Of a stretch of DNA of 64,000 bases, positions 27,666 to 37,704 are shown in pieces; position 1 is the first letter of the stretch, and each line of letters starts with the position of its first letter. The position numbers were made by a program, and so were the translations under genes. Below the pieces are notes generated by a model. The model did no database searches and had not been told where the DNA came from. It was given only the letters and a program-made list of their open reading frames with translations. Origin of the DNA: Bdellovibrionales bacterium RIFOXYD12_FULL_39_22 (GTDB lineage Bacteria; Bdellovibrionota; Bacteriovoracia; Bacteriovoracales; Bacteriovoracaceae). Location of the stretch: assembly GCA_001770205.1 (NCBI GenBank), contig MEQL01000027.1:51616-115615 (forward strand), read 5' to 3'.

Positions 27666-28124
27666 TTATAATTTGCGGCAATCTTTGGTATCGCTATACC
27701 ATGGGCCGTACATCCCGCTACAGGCCGCGACTTTATATTTATCCCGTAGAGATTCATCAACACCTAGACCATTCAAAAACTCACCATTTTCGAAAGCATC
27801 TCGAGCGAAATTACTATAGGCACTCTTAGCGCATTCATCATCAGGCCGAAAATGTAAATAGGTGCTCATTTTGCTGCCGAGCTGTTTCATTGGGATTAAT
27901 ATTGCATCGTTGGCCGGAATAAGAAACGCCTCTAAATCGCCATATGGAGTATATTTTTTTTCAATAAGGCCCTGCGAAAATATGCTTTTCATACATTTTT
28001 TTAAATCACTTTGGTTTTTTAAGGGCCCAGGGCAACTGGCCATAAGATTGGAGAAAAGCAGGGTAGACAGCACAGTAATTACAGTAATTACAGTAATTAC
28101 AGTAATTACAATGGAATTATGCAT
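27666..28124 (-). CDS. Small exported protein with repeat-extended signal peptide
   Basis: A 152-residue protein of unknown family. Its hydrophobic signal core is VITVITVITVITV, encoded by a 9-bp tandem repeat (28072-28110), then LSTLLFSNLMASC with a cysteine that could be a lipobox-like or simply mature Cys. The mature part has four or five cysteines (CPGP, KKCMKS, DECAKS, AACSGM, KDCRKL), suggesting disulfides. AAAGGA lies four bases before the ATG. Coding potential is supported by signal peptide, spacing of cysteines and the frame matching the repeat; several overlapping plus-strand frames are shorter and less protein-like. Confidence 0.6.
   Translation of the reverse strand: MHNSIVITVITVITVITVLSTLLFSNLMASCPGPLKNQSDLKKCMKSIFSQGLIEKKYTPYGDLEAFLIPANDAILIPMKQLGSKMSTYLHFRPDDECAKSAYSNFARDAFENGEFLNGLGVDESLRDKYKVAACSGMYGPWYSDTKDCRKL
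28072..28110. repeat. 9-bp tandem repeat (ACAGTAATT, four copies plus three bases)
   Basis: Four exact head-to-tail copies of ACAGTAATT followed by ACA. The unit is a multiple of three and encodes repeating Val-Ile-Thr on the minus strand within the signal peptide of the gene at 27666-28124. Copy-number change would lengthen or shorten the hydrophobic core by three residues without a frameshift. Confidence 0.95.
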
Positions 28125-28219
28125 ATGATCCTTTTGTTAACAATGGATGCTTTCTGTAAACAGTAGTCAGCATATCACAAAACAAGGTTGTGGGCCCAAA
28201 GTGGCGCAGGCGGTTGTTC

Positions 28220-28266
28220 ATAATTACATATTACTGTCTAAAAAATTGTCACTAATATGTAATTAT
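28220..28266. promoter_or_regulatory. 13-bp perfect inverted repeat in a divergent intergenic region
   Basis: ATAATTACATATT (28220-28232) pairs with AATATGTAATTAT (28254-28266), 21 bases apart, followed by TTTT. It lies between divergent genes (27666-28124 minus and 28335 plus), so a terminator is not needed for either; a regulator-binding site or an RNA hairpin in the cytochrome leader is more likely. Confidence 0.5.
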
Positions 28267-28334
28267 TTTTGATTGATAGAAGGAGATAGACCACAGTGAC
28301 AGTTAGTTATATTCTTTTGTCATTGGAGGTTTGT

Positions 28335-28844
28335 ATGAAAACAGTTCTTTGGGTATTTGCGGTACTATTAATCACGGTTGGGATGCAAAAAGGTTTTAGC
28401 AAGGAAAAATATTCGATGAATGGAATCGATATGAATAATTGCGTTTATTGTCATTCATACAACGTAAACGCTAATGTCGGCGGACATGTTTTTGTATCGC
28501 GCTGTGATTTGTGTCATGCCGGCCATCGCCAAAAGACGGCCAATCCACATAGATTGCTTCGGTCAGTAAATGATACTTGTCTGGAATGCCATGATGATCT
28601 TCCACGCAGTGGCCATCCGATTAATAAACATCCAATTAAAGGTAAAAAAGATCCTCTATACCCTAAGAAAGAATTTTCCTGCGCCTCCTGTCACAATCCA
28701 CATGGTTCAGATATGCCAAAACTTTTTCGTTACAAATATGAAGAAGGATTTGGTGATATGATGATGTGCGTGCTCTGTCATCGTGGAAAATATGCACTCG
28801 GACTTCCTGTTGGACCGATACCACCATGGAATTTTTGGAAATAA
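28335..28844 (+). CDS. Exported pentaheme c-type cytochrome (doubled CXXCH type)
   Basis: A 169-residue protein with a signal peptide (MKTVLWVFAVLLITVGM) and five CxxCH heme c motifs: CVYCH, CDLCH, CLECH, CASCH and CVLCH. Extra His residues (HRLLRS, SGHPINKHPIKG) can serve as distal ligands. Low-potential multiheme cytochromes of this kind carry electrons in the periplasm. The start at 28335 is chosen because GGAGG lies just upstream and the signal peptide begins there; the open frame extends to 28296. The stop lies in a 12-bp tandem duplication (AATAAACTTCTT twice at 28840-28863). Heme attachment would need a c-type maturation system elsewhere. Confidence 0.87.
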   Translation: MKTVLWVFAVLLITVGMQKGFSKEKYSMNGIDMNNCVYCHSYNVNANVGGHVFVSRCDLCHAGHRQKTANPHRLLRSVNDTCLECHDDLPRSGHPINKHPIKGKKDPLYPKKEFSCASCHNPHGSDMPKLFRYKYEEGFGDMMMCVLCHRGKYALGLPVGPIPPWNFWK

Positions 28845-28854
28845 ACTTCTTAAT

Positions 28855-28872
28855 AAACTTCTTTTAAAGTTT
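28855..28872 (+). terminator. Weak hairpin after the cytochrome gene
   Basis: AAACTT (28855-28860) and AAGTTT (28867-28872) flank CTTTTA and are followed by AGATTTTG. It is AT-rich and short, so it is only a candidate terminator. Confidence 0.3.
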
Positions 28873-28989
28873 AGATTTTGAGTTAAGCCGACCTTTTTCC
28901 TTTTCTTCTAATGATGACGATCCATTGTTAAAGTTACCATATAAATAAGCCGTAACGATTTAAGTACTTTTCTACTTTTGGAGTGAGAT

Positions 28990-30135
28990 ATGATTATTAT
29001 AAATAGACTTGTCGTTCTACTTGTCTTGTTTGCAATATCGTCTTGTGCGGATATGCCCTTGCGTGATCCCGGAAGCACTCGGCCATTTAGAAGAGTGATG
29101 CTTTTTAATGGAGCAGGTTTTAAAACTGCCATGTTTTTGGGGATGTATAAAGCTGCCAAAGATAACGATCTGGCCCCAGATGCTATTATTGCTGGTTGCG
29201 GCGGTGCGGTGGCCGCGGGTATTGTTAACCAAATTGCAGATTCAGAAAAGCAGCTAGAATTTGTTAAAGGATATGAGTTTTATAAATTTCTAAAATCAAT
29301 CGAAATGACAGAGTACTCCTCGTTAGGCAAAACGGTCAAATTGGCGGCCGGATACAATATTAAAAATAGATTTGCCAATAAAGTTCCAAACATATTTGAT
29401 AAATATCTAATGCATATTCCTGATCAAATTGGTATGCCGATTTTCCAACACTCTATCGGGGATGGAGAGGTTCCCATTTTGATAGTGGGTGGCAAGGCGC
29501 TTTTTAATAAATCAGAAGTGGGGGCACCAATAGATAAAAAACTTTTTAAAGAAGTATATTTTACTGGTCAAGAGATGGCAGTGTTGCTGGAAGGGTTTCT
29601 TTCTCCCATTGCACAGCAGTTTCCCCAATCATCAGTAATGTCAGAAACTGCCGCTATTTTAGATGTCTCGTTAGAGGATGCCATTAGAAGTTCAATTTCA
29701 GATATGTTTTATGTTAACCCTAAAAAAATTGGCGAGGATTACTATATTACAGGGGCCATTGATCTTCACCCCATAGAGTTGGCATCATTCTTAGCGGAAG
29801 AGATTATGATGTTATATACCCCTAAGTTTGATCCAATCCTAGAGGAAGGAGCAATGCAAGCGGCCTTCCATTACTCATATAATCAGCGGTTAAAATCAAT
29901 TCAGCGAGAAGAACAAGGCGTGGATTATTGGATTGATTATACCGATTTCCCTTCAAAGTTTTCGCTTCAACCGTCCGTTAGGCTTAGTAAGCTTGCGGTA
30001 ACCAGCGGAATGCCGGATGATTATCAAGAATTTAGAAATATTGTTCATGCACAATATTGGTATGGATATAATAGAACCATTGAGGCAATAAAAAACCAGG
30101 GATCATTGAAACATATTCGCAATAAAAACTGGTAG
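28990..30135 (+). CDS. Patatin-like lipoprotein lacking the catalytic dyad
   Basis: A 381-residue predicted lipoprotein: hydrophobic N-terminus then AISSC, with Cys19 as lipobox cysteine. The patatin fold is suggested by NGAGFKTAMFLGMYKAA (oxyanion-hole region, residues 40-56) and AIIAGCGGAVAAG (66-78), the nucleophile-elbow position. There the usual G-x-S-x-G reads G-C-G-G-A, so Ser is Gly, and the later Asp-Gly motif appears as YITGAIDLHP, with Thr in place of Asp. Catalysis by the normal mechanism looks impossible; a binding or scaffold role in the envelope is inferred. GGAG precedes the ATG. Confidence 0.72.
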   Translation: MIIINRLVVLLVLFAISSCADMPLRDPGSTRPFRRVMLFNGAGFKTAMFLGMYKAAKDNDLAPDAIIAGCGGAVAAGIVNQIADSEKQLEFVKGYEFYKFLKSIEMTEYSSLGKTVKLAAGYNIKNRFANKVPNIFDKYLMHIPDQIGMPIFQHSIGDGEVPILIVGGKALFNKSEVGAPIDKKLFKEVYFTGQEMAVLLEGFLSPIAQQFPQSSVMSETAAILDVSLEDAIRSSISDMFYVNPKKIGEDYYITGAIDLHPIELASFLAEEIMMLYTPKFDPILEEGAMQAAFHYSYNQRLKSIQREEQGVDYWIDYTDFPSKFSLQPSVRLSKLAVTSGMPDDYQEFRNIVHAQYWYGYNRTIEAIKNQGSLKHIRNKNW

Positions 30136-30226
30136 CTCATTTGAGCTTTAGACTCGGATAATGCCGGCAAAATGGAGATCTAAATATCTAATCAAAACAC
30201 TCTTTTTAAATTATCACAAATATTAA

Positions 30227-31363
<1,137 letters not shown>

Positions 31364-31380
31364 TTTTACTGCAATTTATC

Positions 31381-31428
31381 AAACAGATCTGTCGCGCTAT
31401 AGGGTGCCCCTTGGCGACAGATCTGTTT
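31381..31428 (+). terminator. Long hairpin downstream of gap
   Basis: AAACAGATCTGTCGC (31381-31395) and GCGACAGATCTGTTT (31414-31428) form a perfect 15-bp stem; within the 18-base loop AGGG and CCCT can pair again. The T-tract is only TTT-ATTT, so it is either an intrinsic terminator with a weak tail or an mRNA-stabilising structure. Each arm also contains the short palindrome ACAGATCTGT. Confidence 0.7.
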
Positions 31429-31570
31429 ATTTAGCATCTCCCACGTTGATTCCATTTATATAGGAAAAATGTTCCTAGTATCGAATAAAAGCCTACTACT
31501 TTTTTTAAGGGATTATGTTATTTGCCGATAAAACCTTTGTGAAGGGGATGGGCCATAATTGGGAGGGAAT

Positions 31571-32635
31571 ATGAATGTATTTGTATGTTTTTTTTTCATT
31601 TTGTTAGTATCGAGTAGTTTTGCAGAAAGTTACCAGTTTCAAGTAGAAAAAGGAGTTTTTTCAGGGCGCGATGCAAAAGCTGAAAAACTTTATGCCCAGC
31701 AAGAGAATAGAGAGTATAAAACCAATCCGACTGTGATCGTTTACGACTTATTAAAAAAATATGCTGAAGCAAGCGATGTCGAAACAATTAAATCCGCCAA
31801 AGAACAACTGACATTCCTGTTTAGCGAAGATCCAGGTCTATTAAGCAAAGATTATGTTCAATTGATACAAGATACGAAGACAGGTAAAGAAAGCTGGCGT
31901 TTTTTAAAAGGTATGGATCTAATCCATAATCTCCCCGCGGAACGCAAAGTTGAATTATTTTTAAACTTTGACAAAAGAGGCCTTTTTTCTCGTGAAGCTC
32001 TTTTTAGAAAGCATGTATCTTTATACGAAGAAGATTTTGCAAGTGATCTCATACAGATGTGGAAAGCCAAGAATAAAGATAACGACAAGTATCTTGACAT
32101 AAATTTCATAGATTCTGCTGATCAAAATTTACTTCACTATGTGAGCGGTTTAGTGAGCGGTTTCGGTGAACTCAATTATTATATTGAACATTCGAAGAAA
32201 GAGGATTTTGTTAGGGCTTGCTCCAAGGATTCATTAAATTCCAATCATCAGACTCCTTTTATGACAAGCGTTTCTCAATGTGGCGAAAGTAAAGAAGAGA
32301 TTGATGATGCTTGTGAAGAAATTTTGAAGCGTTTTATTGAAATGGGTTGTGATGTAGTAACGCCTGATAAAGATGGAGTACCGCCACTAGAATTGCTGCG
32401 AGCAAAAAGCAAAAAACTCAATCATCGTTATGCCGAGCTTGTTTTGCGATTAGAAAAAATAACTGGTGCAACCGACCCTGTGGCGCAACTAAGAGTAGAT
32501 AATCGCACCTTGATTACAGCATTGGCGCAAATGGGCGCAAACTGCAAAACGGCCATTAGCGAAAAAGAATTAAAAGAGATGGAGCAGCGGGCCGCAGAGA
32601 CGGGGTCTATTGGCGGCCAAGGCTCTCCAAAATAA
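31571..32635 (+). CDS. Exported ankyrin-like repeat protein, unknown function
   Basis: A 354-residue protein with a signal peptide (MNVFVCFFFILLVSSSFAES). The middle and C-terminal parts contain ankyrin-like pieces: QNLLHYVSGLVSG, NHQTPFMTSVS, and EMGCDVVTPDKDGVPPLELL, consistent with degenerate repeats for protein contacts. GGGAGG lies five bases before the ATG at 31571; an upstream TTG is not used. No enzymatic motif is visible. The small hairpin and T-run at 32635-32653 may end the transcript. Confidence 0.78.
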   Translation: MNVFVCFFFILLVSSSFAESYQFQVEKGVFSGRDAKAEKLYAQQENREYKTNPTVIVYDLLKKYAEASDVETIKSAKEQLTFLFSEDPGLLSKDYVQLIQDTKTGKESWRFLKGMDLIHNLPAERKVELFLNFDKRGLFSREALFRKHVSLYEEDFASDLIQMWKAKNKDNDKYLDINFIDSADQNLLHYVSGLVSGFGELNYYIEHSKKEDFVRACSKDSLNSNHQTPFMTSVSQCGESKEEIDDACEEILKRFIEMGCDVVTPDKDGVPPLELLRAKSKKLNHRYAELVLRLEKITGATDPVAQLRVDNRTLITALAQMGANCKTAISEKELKEMEQRAAETGSIGGQGSPK

Positions 32636-32653
32636 GTAGATGTGCTACTTTTT
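32635..32653 (+). terminator. Small terminator-like hairpin after the ankyrin-like gene
   Basis: AGTAG (32635-32639), loop ATGTG, CTACT (32645-32649), followed by TTTT to 32653. The stem is only five pairs, so termination would be inefficient. Confidence 0.4.
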
Positions 32654-32678
32654 CATACCCCTCCCCCAATAGGCAGTG

Positions 32679-33007
32679 AATGTTGGGCAACCAATTGTTT
32701 TAATGGGGGCCCGGAAAGTTGGCAAATCTTATCTGGTTACCCAATTTGGAAAAGAACATTTTAAAAAAATTCACACTTTTAATATACTCATTTGTTAGAA
32801 TATAATTTTAATCATAAAGGATTTGTGGCAGAAAGTTTTGTATTGCAAGAACTAACTGCTACCATTTTTAGAAATACACCGATTTATACATACAAAAGTG
32901 CTCAGTCCGAAATTGAATTTTTGATTGAGGATAAGGGGATGATTTTACCTGTCGAGGTCAAGGCCGGACTTAATTTAAAGGCAAAAAGTTTGACGGCCTT
33001 TAATTAA
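32679..33007 (+). pseudogene. Internally deleted AAA-ATPase/DUF4143 gene remnant
   Basis: Bases from about 32688 encode PIVLMGARKVGKSYLVTQFG, the Walker A region typical of AAA_14 ATPases that carry a C-terminal DUF4143 domain. That frame stops at TAG after FNILIC, and immediately afterwards another frame (from 32792) encodes GFVAESFVLQELTATIFRN, IEFLIEDKG and PVEVKAGLNLKAKSLTAF, the end of the same family. The roughly 250 residues that should lie between are missing. The remnant ends at TAA 33005-33007, overlapping the valS stop region by eight bases. Confidence 0.78.
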
Positions 33008-35678
33008 AGCGCTGAATATTTTCCCTTATCACCGCAATCTTCTGGGCAAATTCAGAAGCGTTGTGTTTAACTTCTGCCACCACATCCTCTGGAGCATTTT
33101 TGATAAAATTTTCATTAGATAGTTTCCCATTATATTTATCAAATTCTTTTTGTGCCTTCTGCAGATCTTTTTGCAATCGCTGAACTTGTGCAGCAATGTC
33201 AACAAATCCCTCTAGCGGAATAAATATTTCACAAAAGGAGGTGGCGGCCATAATGGATTTTTTTGGACGAATGTCAGATCTGTTTTTGATCGCCATGGAT
33301 TTAATTTTGGCCAGATCTTGGAGGTTGGCCAAATTATTTTGAAGATAATTTTTAACTTCCACGATTTCTGTGAAAATCTCCACGTTAACCAAATCTTTTG
33401 GTTTAATATCAACGGAGGCACGCAAATTGCGAATTAAGGATACTATCTCAATAAAGCGATTCATGTTGTTTTGATCATCAGCAAAAACTAGCTCTTCTGT
33501 AAATTCTGGAAAATCGGCCACAATAAGCAAATCTTCCTGTGGAGATTTGAGATAGGACCACAACTCTTCAGTAATAAAAGGCGCAAAAGGATGTAAAATG
33601 GCCACAATTTTTTTGAAGGTGAATTTCAAAACAGTGGCCCGCTGGGCCCGGGCCTTCTGATCTTCGCTATATAAAATATTTTTGGAGAGTTCAATAAACC
33701 AAGAGCAAAATTTATCGTAGACAAAAGAATAGATGGCCGCACTAGCGTCGTCATAGCGATATTCTTCCATGGAATCATTAACAATTTTGATCACACTATT
33801 TAGTTCTGAAATAATCCAGCGTTCATGAGGAGCTAGTTTATTGGATGTCGGCAGTTTTTGTTCAGCAGTGTTTAAAAATGGGTGAACAAAGCGAAAGGCA
33901 TTCCATACCTTATTCATAAAATTGCGGTATCCACTGATTCGTTCTGGATCAAGATTAAGGTTGCGATTATAACCAGAACCGGCGGTTAAGGTGAATCTTA
34001 GAGCATCGGCACCGTATTGCCCTACAATTTCTAAAGGATCAATTCCATTGCCCAGAGATTTACTCATTTTTCTACCAAACTTATCGCGAACAATGGCGTG
34101 AATGTAGACGTGATTGAAAGGAACATTTCCTATCGCCTTATCACACATCATCATCATTCGGGCCACCCAGAAAAAAATGATATCATAGCCAGTTATAAGC
34201 GTAGAGGTTGGATAGAAGGTGTCAAATTTGCGCTCGCGCATACGCTCAGGATTGGGCCATCCCAGAAGAGTAAGAGGCCACAGGCCAGAACTAAACCAAG
34301 TATCTAGGACATCTGGATCTTGATAAAAATTAGAAGAGTCACACTTAGTACAACCGGATGGTTCATCTTTGCTGGCCCAGGTGTAATGGCACTTCTTACA
34401 GTAATAAACTGGAATTTGATGGCCCCACCACAGCTGTCGAGAAATACACCAATCCCTTGGTTCTTTTAACCAAGCGAAATAGGTGTTCTCCCACCCTTTT
34501 GGGAAAAAACGAGTAGTATCAGCAGTAACGCGTTCAATCCCTTGCTTGGCCATTTTCTGTACATTTAAAAACCACTGACGAGAAACCATTGGCTCAATGA
34601 CAGTACCAGAGCGTTCACCGTGGCCCACTTGATGAATGTGCTCTTTGATTTCCTTTAATATTTCAAGGTGCTCTAATTCTTTAATAATTTCTAGGCGGGC
34701 CTTACTACAAGTCAGTCCCTTATATTGCAGGCCATTTTCGTTAAGGGTTCCATCTTTGTTTAAGATATTTACAATTTCTAGATTGTGTCGTTTACCAAGC
34801 TCAAAATCATTAAAGTCATGGCCGGGAGTGACTTTTAAACAACCCGTTCCTTTGTCAATATCCACATATTCATCAGCAAGAATGGGGACAACACGATTAC
34901 ATATTGGGATGATTGCTTTTTTTCCAATAAGATGTTTATAGCGATCATCATTGGGATTTATTGCTACGGCCGTATCACCGAGCAGAGTTTCTGGGCGAGT
35001 AGTGGCAATTTCTAATTTCTCATCACTTCCCTCCACTTGATAAAGTATATGATAAAAATTTCCTTTTACTTCTTTGTGCTCTACCTCTGCGTCAGAAATG
35101 GCCGACTGTAGAGTGGTATCCCAATTAATAATGTAGTTGGCCTGATAAATTAATTTCTCATTGTACATGTTAACAAAAAATTCGCGAACCGCTTTGTTAG
35201 CATCGGGATCTAGCGTAAACATGGCATAGTCCCAATCGGCACTGGCCCCTAATGATTTTTGCTGATCTAAAATAATATTTCCATACTCTCGTTTCCATTG
35301 CCAAATTTTTTCAACAAACTCTTCTTTAGTAAATTGATGACGAGTTTTCTTTTCTTTTTCCCAAACTAACTTTTCTACTACCGCTTGAGTCGCTATCCCG
35401 GCATGATCAGTACCTGGAAGCCAAAGCGTTTCATATCCCTTCATCCGTTTAAAGCGAATAATGGCATCTTGCGTAGTTGCGTCTAATGCATGTCCAACAT
35501 GCAGGCGGCCAGTAACATTTGGTAGAGGCATAACAATAGAGAATGGCCGGTGTTGCTTTCCTTTGCGTGCTTTAAAATATTTTCCTTCTTCCCAGCGCGT
35601 GTACCACTTAGTTTCAATATCTTTCGGAGAGAAAATTTTTTCTATTTCATTGTGTGTTTGATCCATCGTTTTATCCAT
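33000..35678 (-). CDS. valS: Valyl-tRNA synthetase
   Basis: Class I enzyme charging tRNA-Val. The 892-residue product has the HIGH motif as GRLHVGHALD near residue 53, an editing domain with TTRPETLLGDTAVAIN, a zinc-type CKKCHYTW...CTKCDSS insertion, KFGRKMSKSLGNG near 537, and a C-terminal coiled coil (DIAAQVQRLQKDLQKAQKEF) typical of ValRS. It begins eight bases inside the end of hisS, so hisS-valS are translationally coupled. Its last codons overlap the tail of the ATPase pseudogene on the other strand. Confidence 0.97.
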   Translation of the reverse strand: MDKTMDQTHNEIEKIFSPKDIETKWYTRWEEGKYFKARKGKQHRPFSIVMPLPNVTGRLHVGHALDATTQDAIIRFKRMKGYETLWLPGTDHAGIATQAVVEKLVWEKEKKTRHQFTKEEFVEKIWQWKREYGNIILDQQKSLGASADWDYAMFTLDPDANKAVREFFVNMYNEKLIYQANYIINWDTTLQSAISDAEVEHKEVKGNFYHILYQVEGSDEKLEIATTRPETLLGDTAVAINPNDDRYKHLIGKKAIIPICNRVVPILADEYVDIDKGTGCLKVTPGHDFNDFELGKRHNLEIVNILNKDGTLNENGLQYKGLTCSKARLEIIKELEHLEILKEIKEHIHQVGHGERSGTVIEPMVSRQWFLNVQKMAKQGIERVTADTTRFFPKGWENTYFAWLKEPRDWCISRQLWWGHQIPVYYCKKCHYTWASKDEPSGCTKCDSSNFYQDPDVLDTWFSSGLWPLTLLGWPNPERMRERKFDTFYPTSTLITGYDIIFFWVARMMMMCDKAIGNVPFNHVYIHAIVRDKFGRKMSKSLGNGIDPLEIVGQYGADALRFTLTAGSGYNRNLNLDPERISGYRNFMNKVWNAFRFVHPFLNTAEQKLPTSNKLAPHERWIISELNSVIKIVNDSMEEYRYDDASAAIYSFVYDKFCSWFIELSKNILYSEDQKARAQRATVLKFTFKKIVAILHPFAPFITEELWSYLKSPQEDLLIVADFPEFTEELVFADDQNNMNRFIEIVSLIRNLRASVDIKPKDLVNVEIFTEIVEVKNYLQNNLANLQDLAKIKSMAIKNRSDIRPKKSIMAATSFCEIFIPLEGFVDIAAQVQRLQKDLQKAQKEFDKYNGKLSNENFIKNAPEDVVAEVKHNASEFAQKIAVIRENIQRFN

Positions 35679-36987
35679 TAGGTTTAATAGTTTTTATGAT
35701 TGTTGTAATATCGTTAATTGGAAGATTATGCTGTTCCTTGTTAGAGAGGTTTTTGATTTGCACTTGGCCATTTTTCACTTCTTGCTCTCCAATCAGTGCA
35801 ACAAAGCTTGCTCCTTGTTTTTCTGCGTAAGGAAATACTTTGTTAAATTTTAATTCTTGAGGATAAAAAAGAGTTTTTATCTTATTGGCGCGCAAAGTTT
35901 GGGCAAAACGAGTAGCAAAAAGCAGAGCATTTTCGTTTTGAAAAGTTACTAGCATATCTACTTCTGGCCCAAAATTTTTGTTGAGCAACTGGTGTGTTAT
36001 CAAAAAATCTGTTAGTGTCACATCCCCCAAACCAAATCCAACACCAGAGAGTGCTGGTTCATTGAAGATGGTGAGCAGATTAGAATAAGCACCACCGCCT
36101 GAAATGGCCCTTCTGTTTTCTGGGTTTTTATCAAAGATTTCAAAAACTACGCCCGTATAATAATCAAGTCCGCGCACAATTGTTGGTGAATATTTTAAAA
36201 ATTTAAGAAGGCCTAGTTCTTTAAAAAGAGTAATAAGATTTCTAAACTCAGTCATTTCTGTCGTTATTTTAAATTTGTCAATGAAGTCTAGGCATTCATC
36301 AAAATTAGCGATAGCAAGATATTTGTAAAACAGGCCAGAAGATTCAGATGGCATGGCCAGCGCGGCCACCATTTCTTCCAATGCTTCCCGAGAAACTTTG
36401 GTGGATTTATCAACAATCTTGTATAGCTTATATACGGTATTATCATCAAGCTTCATTATTTGACGGAAAATATGATCAACAAAGCGGCGATCATTAACTA
36501 AAATTTCAAAATGTTTTTCGGTAGCACCAAAACTTTGCAAAAAAGCGATGGCCAGTTGGAAGATTTCCAATTCTCCCATGGAAGGAGGAGCACCAAAAAT
36601 ATCACAGTTAAACTGCCAGTGCTCACGAAGGCGACCTTTTTGTGGTTTTTCATAGCGCATTAGATTCGGAATGGCATACCAGCGAATCGGCTTGGGTGTC
36701 TCGCGATGAATTTGTGCCACCATACGTGCGAGTGTTGGAGTCATTTCAGGGCGAATTGCCACAAAACGCTCTCCTCGATCATGAAAAGAATAGATTTGCT
36801 CATTGATTAATTCTTCTCCCGATTTTGCCCGATATAGTTCAACTTCTTCTAGCATTGGGCCATCATATGGTTCATGGCCAAAAAGTTCTGCCGTTTCACG
36901 CATTTTAGAGAAGATAAAATTTTGCAGGCGCTTTTCTTTTGGAAAAAAATCACGACAACCACGGTATGGATTTTTTGATAGCGACAT
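35671..36987 (-). CDS. hisS: Histidyl-tRNA synthetase
   Basis: Class II enzyme charging tRNA-His. The 438-residue product has motif 1 (RGCRDFFPKEKRLQNFIF), motif 2 with RYEKPQKGRLREHWQFNCD, the HisA motif RGLDYYTGVVFEIF, and ISGGGAYSNLL followed by GVGFGLGDVTLTDFL as motif 3. The motif 2 and 3 wording (EHWQFN, GLGDV) is that of a divergent HisRS subgroup rather than the E. coli type (REFHQ, GIERL). GAGGAG lies about seven bases before the ATG. First gene of the hisS-valS pair. Confidence 0.96.
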   Translation of the reverse strand: MSLSKNPYRGCRDFFPKEKRLQNFIFSKMRETAELFGHEPYDGPMLEEVELYRAKSGEELINEQIYSFHDRGERFVAIRPEMTPTLARMVAQIHRETPKPIRWYAIPNLMRYEKPQKGRLREHWQFNCDIFGAPPSMGELEIFQLAIAFLQSFGATEKHFEILVNDRRFVDHIFRQIMKLDDNTVYKLYKIVDKSTKVSREALEEMVAALAMPSESSGLFYKYLAIANFDECLDFIDKFKITTEMTEFRNLITLFKELGLLKFLKYSPTIVRGLDYYTGVVFEIFDKNPENRRAISGGGAYSNLLTIFNEPALSGVGFGLGDVTLTDFLITHQLLNKNFGPEVDMLVTFQNENALLFATRFAQTLRANKIKTLFYPQELKFNKVFPYAEKQGASFVALIGEQEVKNGQVQIKNLSNKEQHNLPINDITTIIKTIKPNG

Positions 36988-37154
36988 GTAATGCTCCTCT
37001 TAAAATAAGGCCATATTCTCCATGTTTTCCCCCAATTTGACAATATTGATAGAGGATAAAATAGGGCCAAATGCTCAACTACTGTTTTTTCTTTATCCGT
37101 GCACCAAATGGCCGTAATCTACTATTGCACTCTCGCAATTAAAGGATGCGTGCT

Positions 37155-37703
37155 ATGAAGATAAATATATATGATTATGATGGTAAGAGGTTAGCTCAAA
37201 TAGATGGCCATGCTCCAATATATATCACTAATGCCATTGAGTCTCTTCCTATTGAAAAAATACCATTTCGAGAAAATATAGATATTTTAAGAACGTTACA
37301 GGAATTAAATGAGCAGCAAAAAATGAAGGCCGAATCTATTATGATGATTGATGATGACTTGGAATTTTTAGAAATATCCAAGCACTGGATTGCTAAACTT
37401 GGCCATTATGTAGAAACATTTACTAATGCAGAGGCGGCATTTGGCAGGTTACGAAAATTTGTCAACAATCGTTATGATCGTATAATCGTAGACAATAGAA
37501 TGCCTGATATTTCAGGAGCAAGTTTAGTTAAAACAATTTTAAAATTGAAAGTTACTGCTAAAATACAAATTCTATCTGCAAATATAGCAGAGGTTCCTCG
37601 TGATATTTCATCAAAGATAATGATAATTCAAAAGCCATGCAATATGGTAAATATTGTTGGGGCGGCCTCAAAAGCACATGTAACGAAAGGTGAAGGGGGA
37701 TAA
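37155..37703 (+). CDS. Response regulator with receiver domain
   Basis: A 182-residue protein with an N-terminal region of about 60 residues of unknown fold (INIYDYDGKRLAQIDGHAPIYI) and a receiver domain: SIMMIDDD, phosphoacceptor in IIVDNRMPDISG, ILSAN, and IIQKPCN with the conserved Lys. No output domain follows. The next gene, a degenerate HD-GYP protein, starts two bases after its stop, so both are expected to act together, perhaps with phosphorylation of this protein steering the partner. Start at ATG 37155 gives the AAAGG SD a normal spacing; ATG 37146 would abut it. Confidence 0.85.
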   Translation: MKINIYDYDGKRLAQIDGHAPIYITNAIESLPIEKIPFRENIDILRTLQELNEQQKMKAESIMMIDDDLEFLEISKHWIAKLGHYVETFTNAEAAFGRLRKFVNNRYDRIIVDNRMPDISGASLVKTILKLKVTAKIQILSANIAEVPRDISSKIMIIQKPCNMVNIVGAASKAHVTKGEGG

Positions 37704-37704
37704 A

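Noticed and set aside
27623..27829. Short plus-strand frames in 27604-28128 as genes
   Set aside because: They lie opposite the exported protein gene, without SD or recognisable features.
28072..28110. Short tandem repeats as a CRISPR remnant
   Set aside because: The 9-bp units have no spacers and are part of a coding frame.
30134..30147. AGCTC-GAGCT hairpin overlapping the stop of the patatin-like gene as a terminator
   Set aside because: Only five pairs and a three-base T run; too weak to call.
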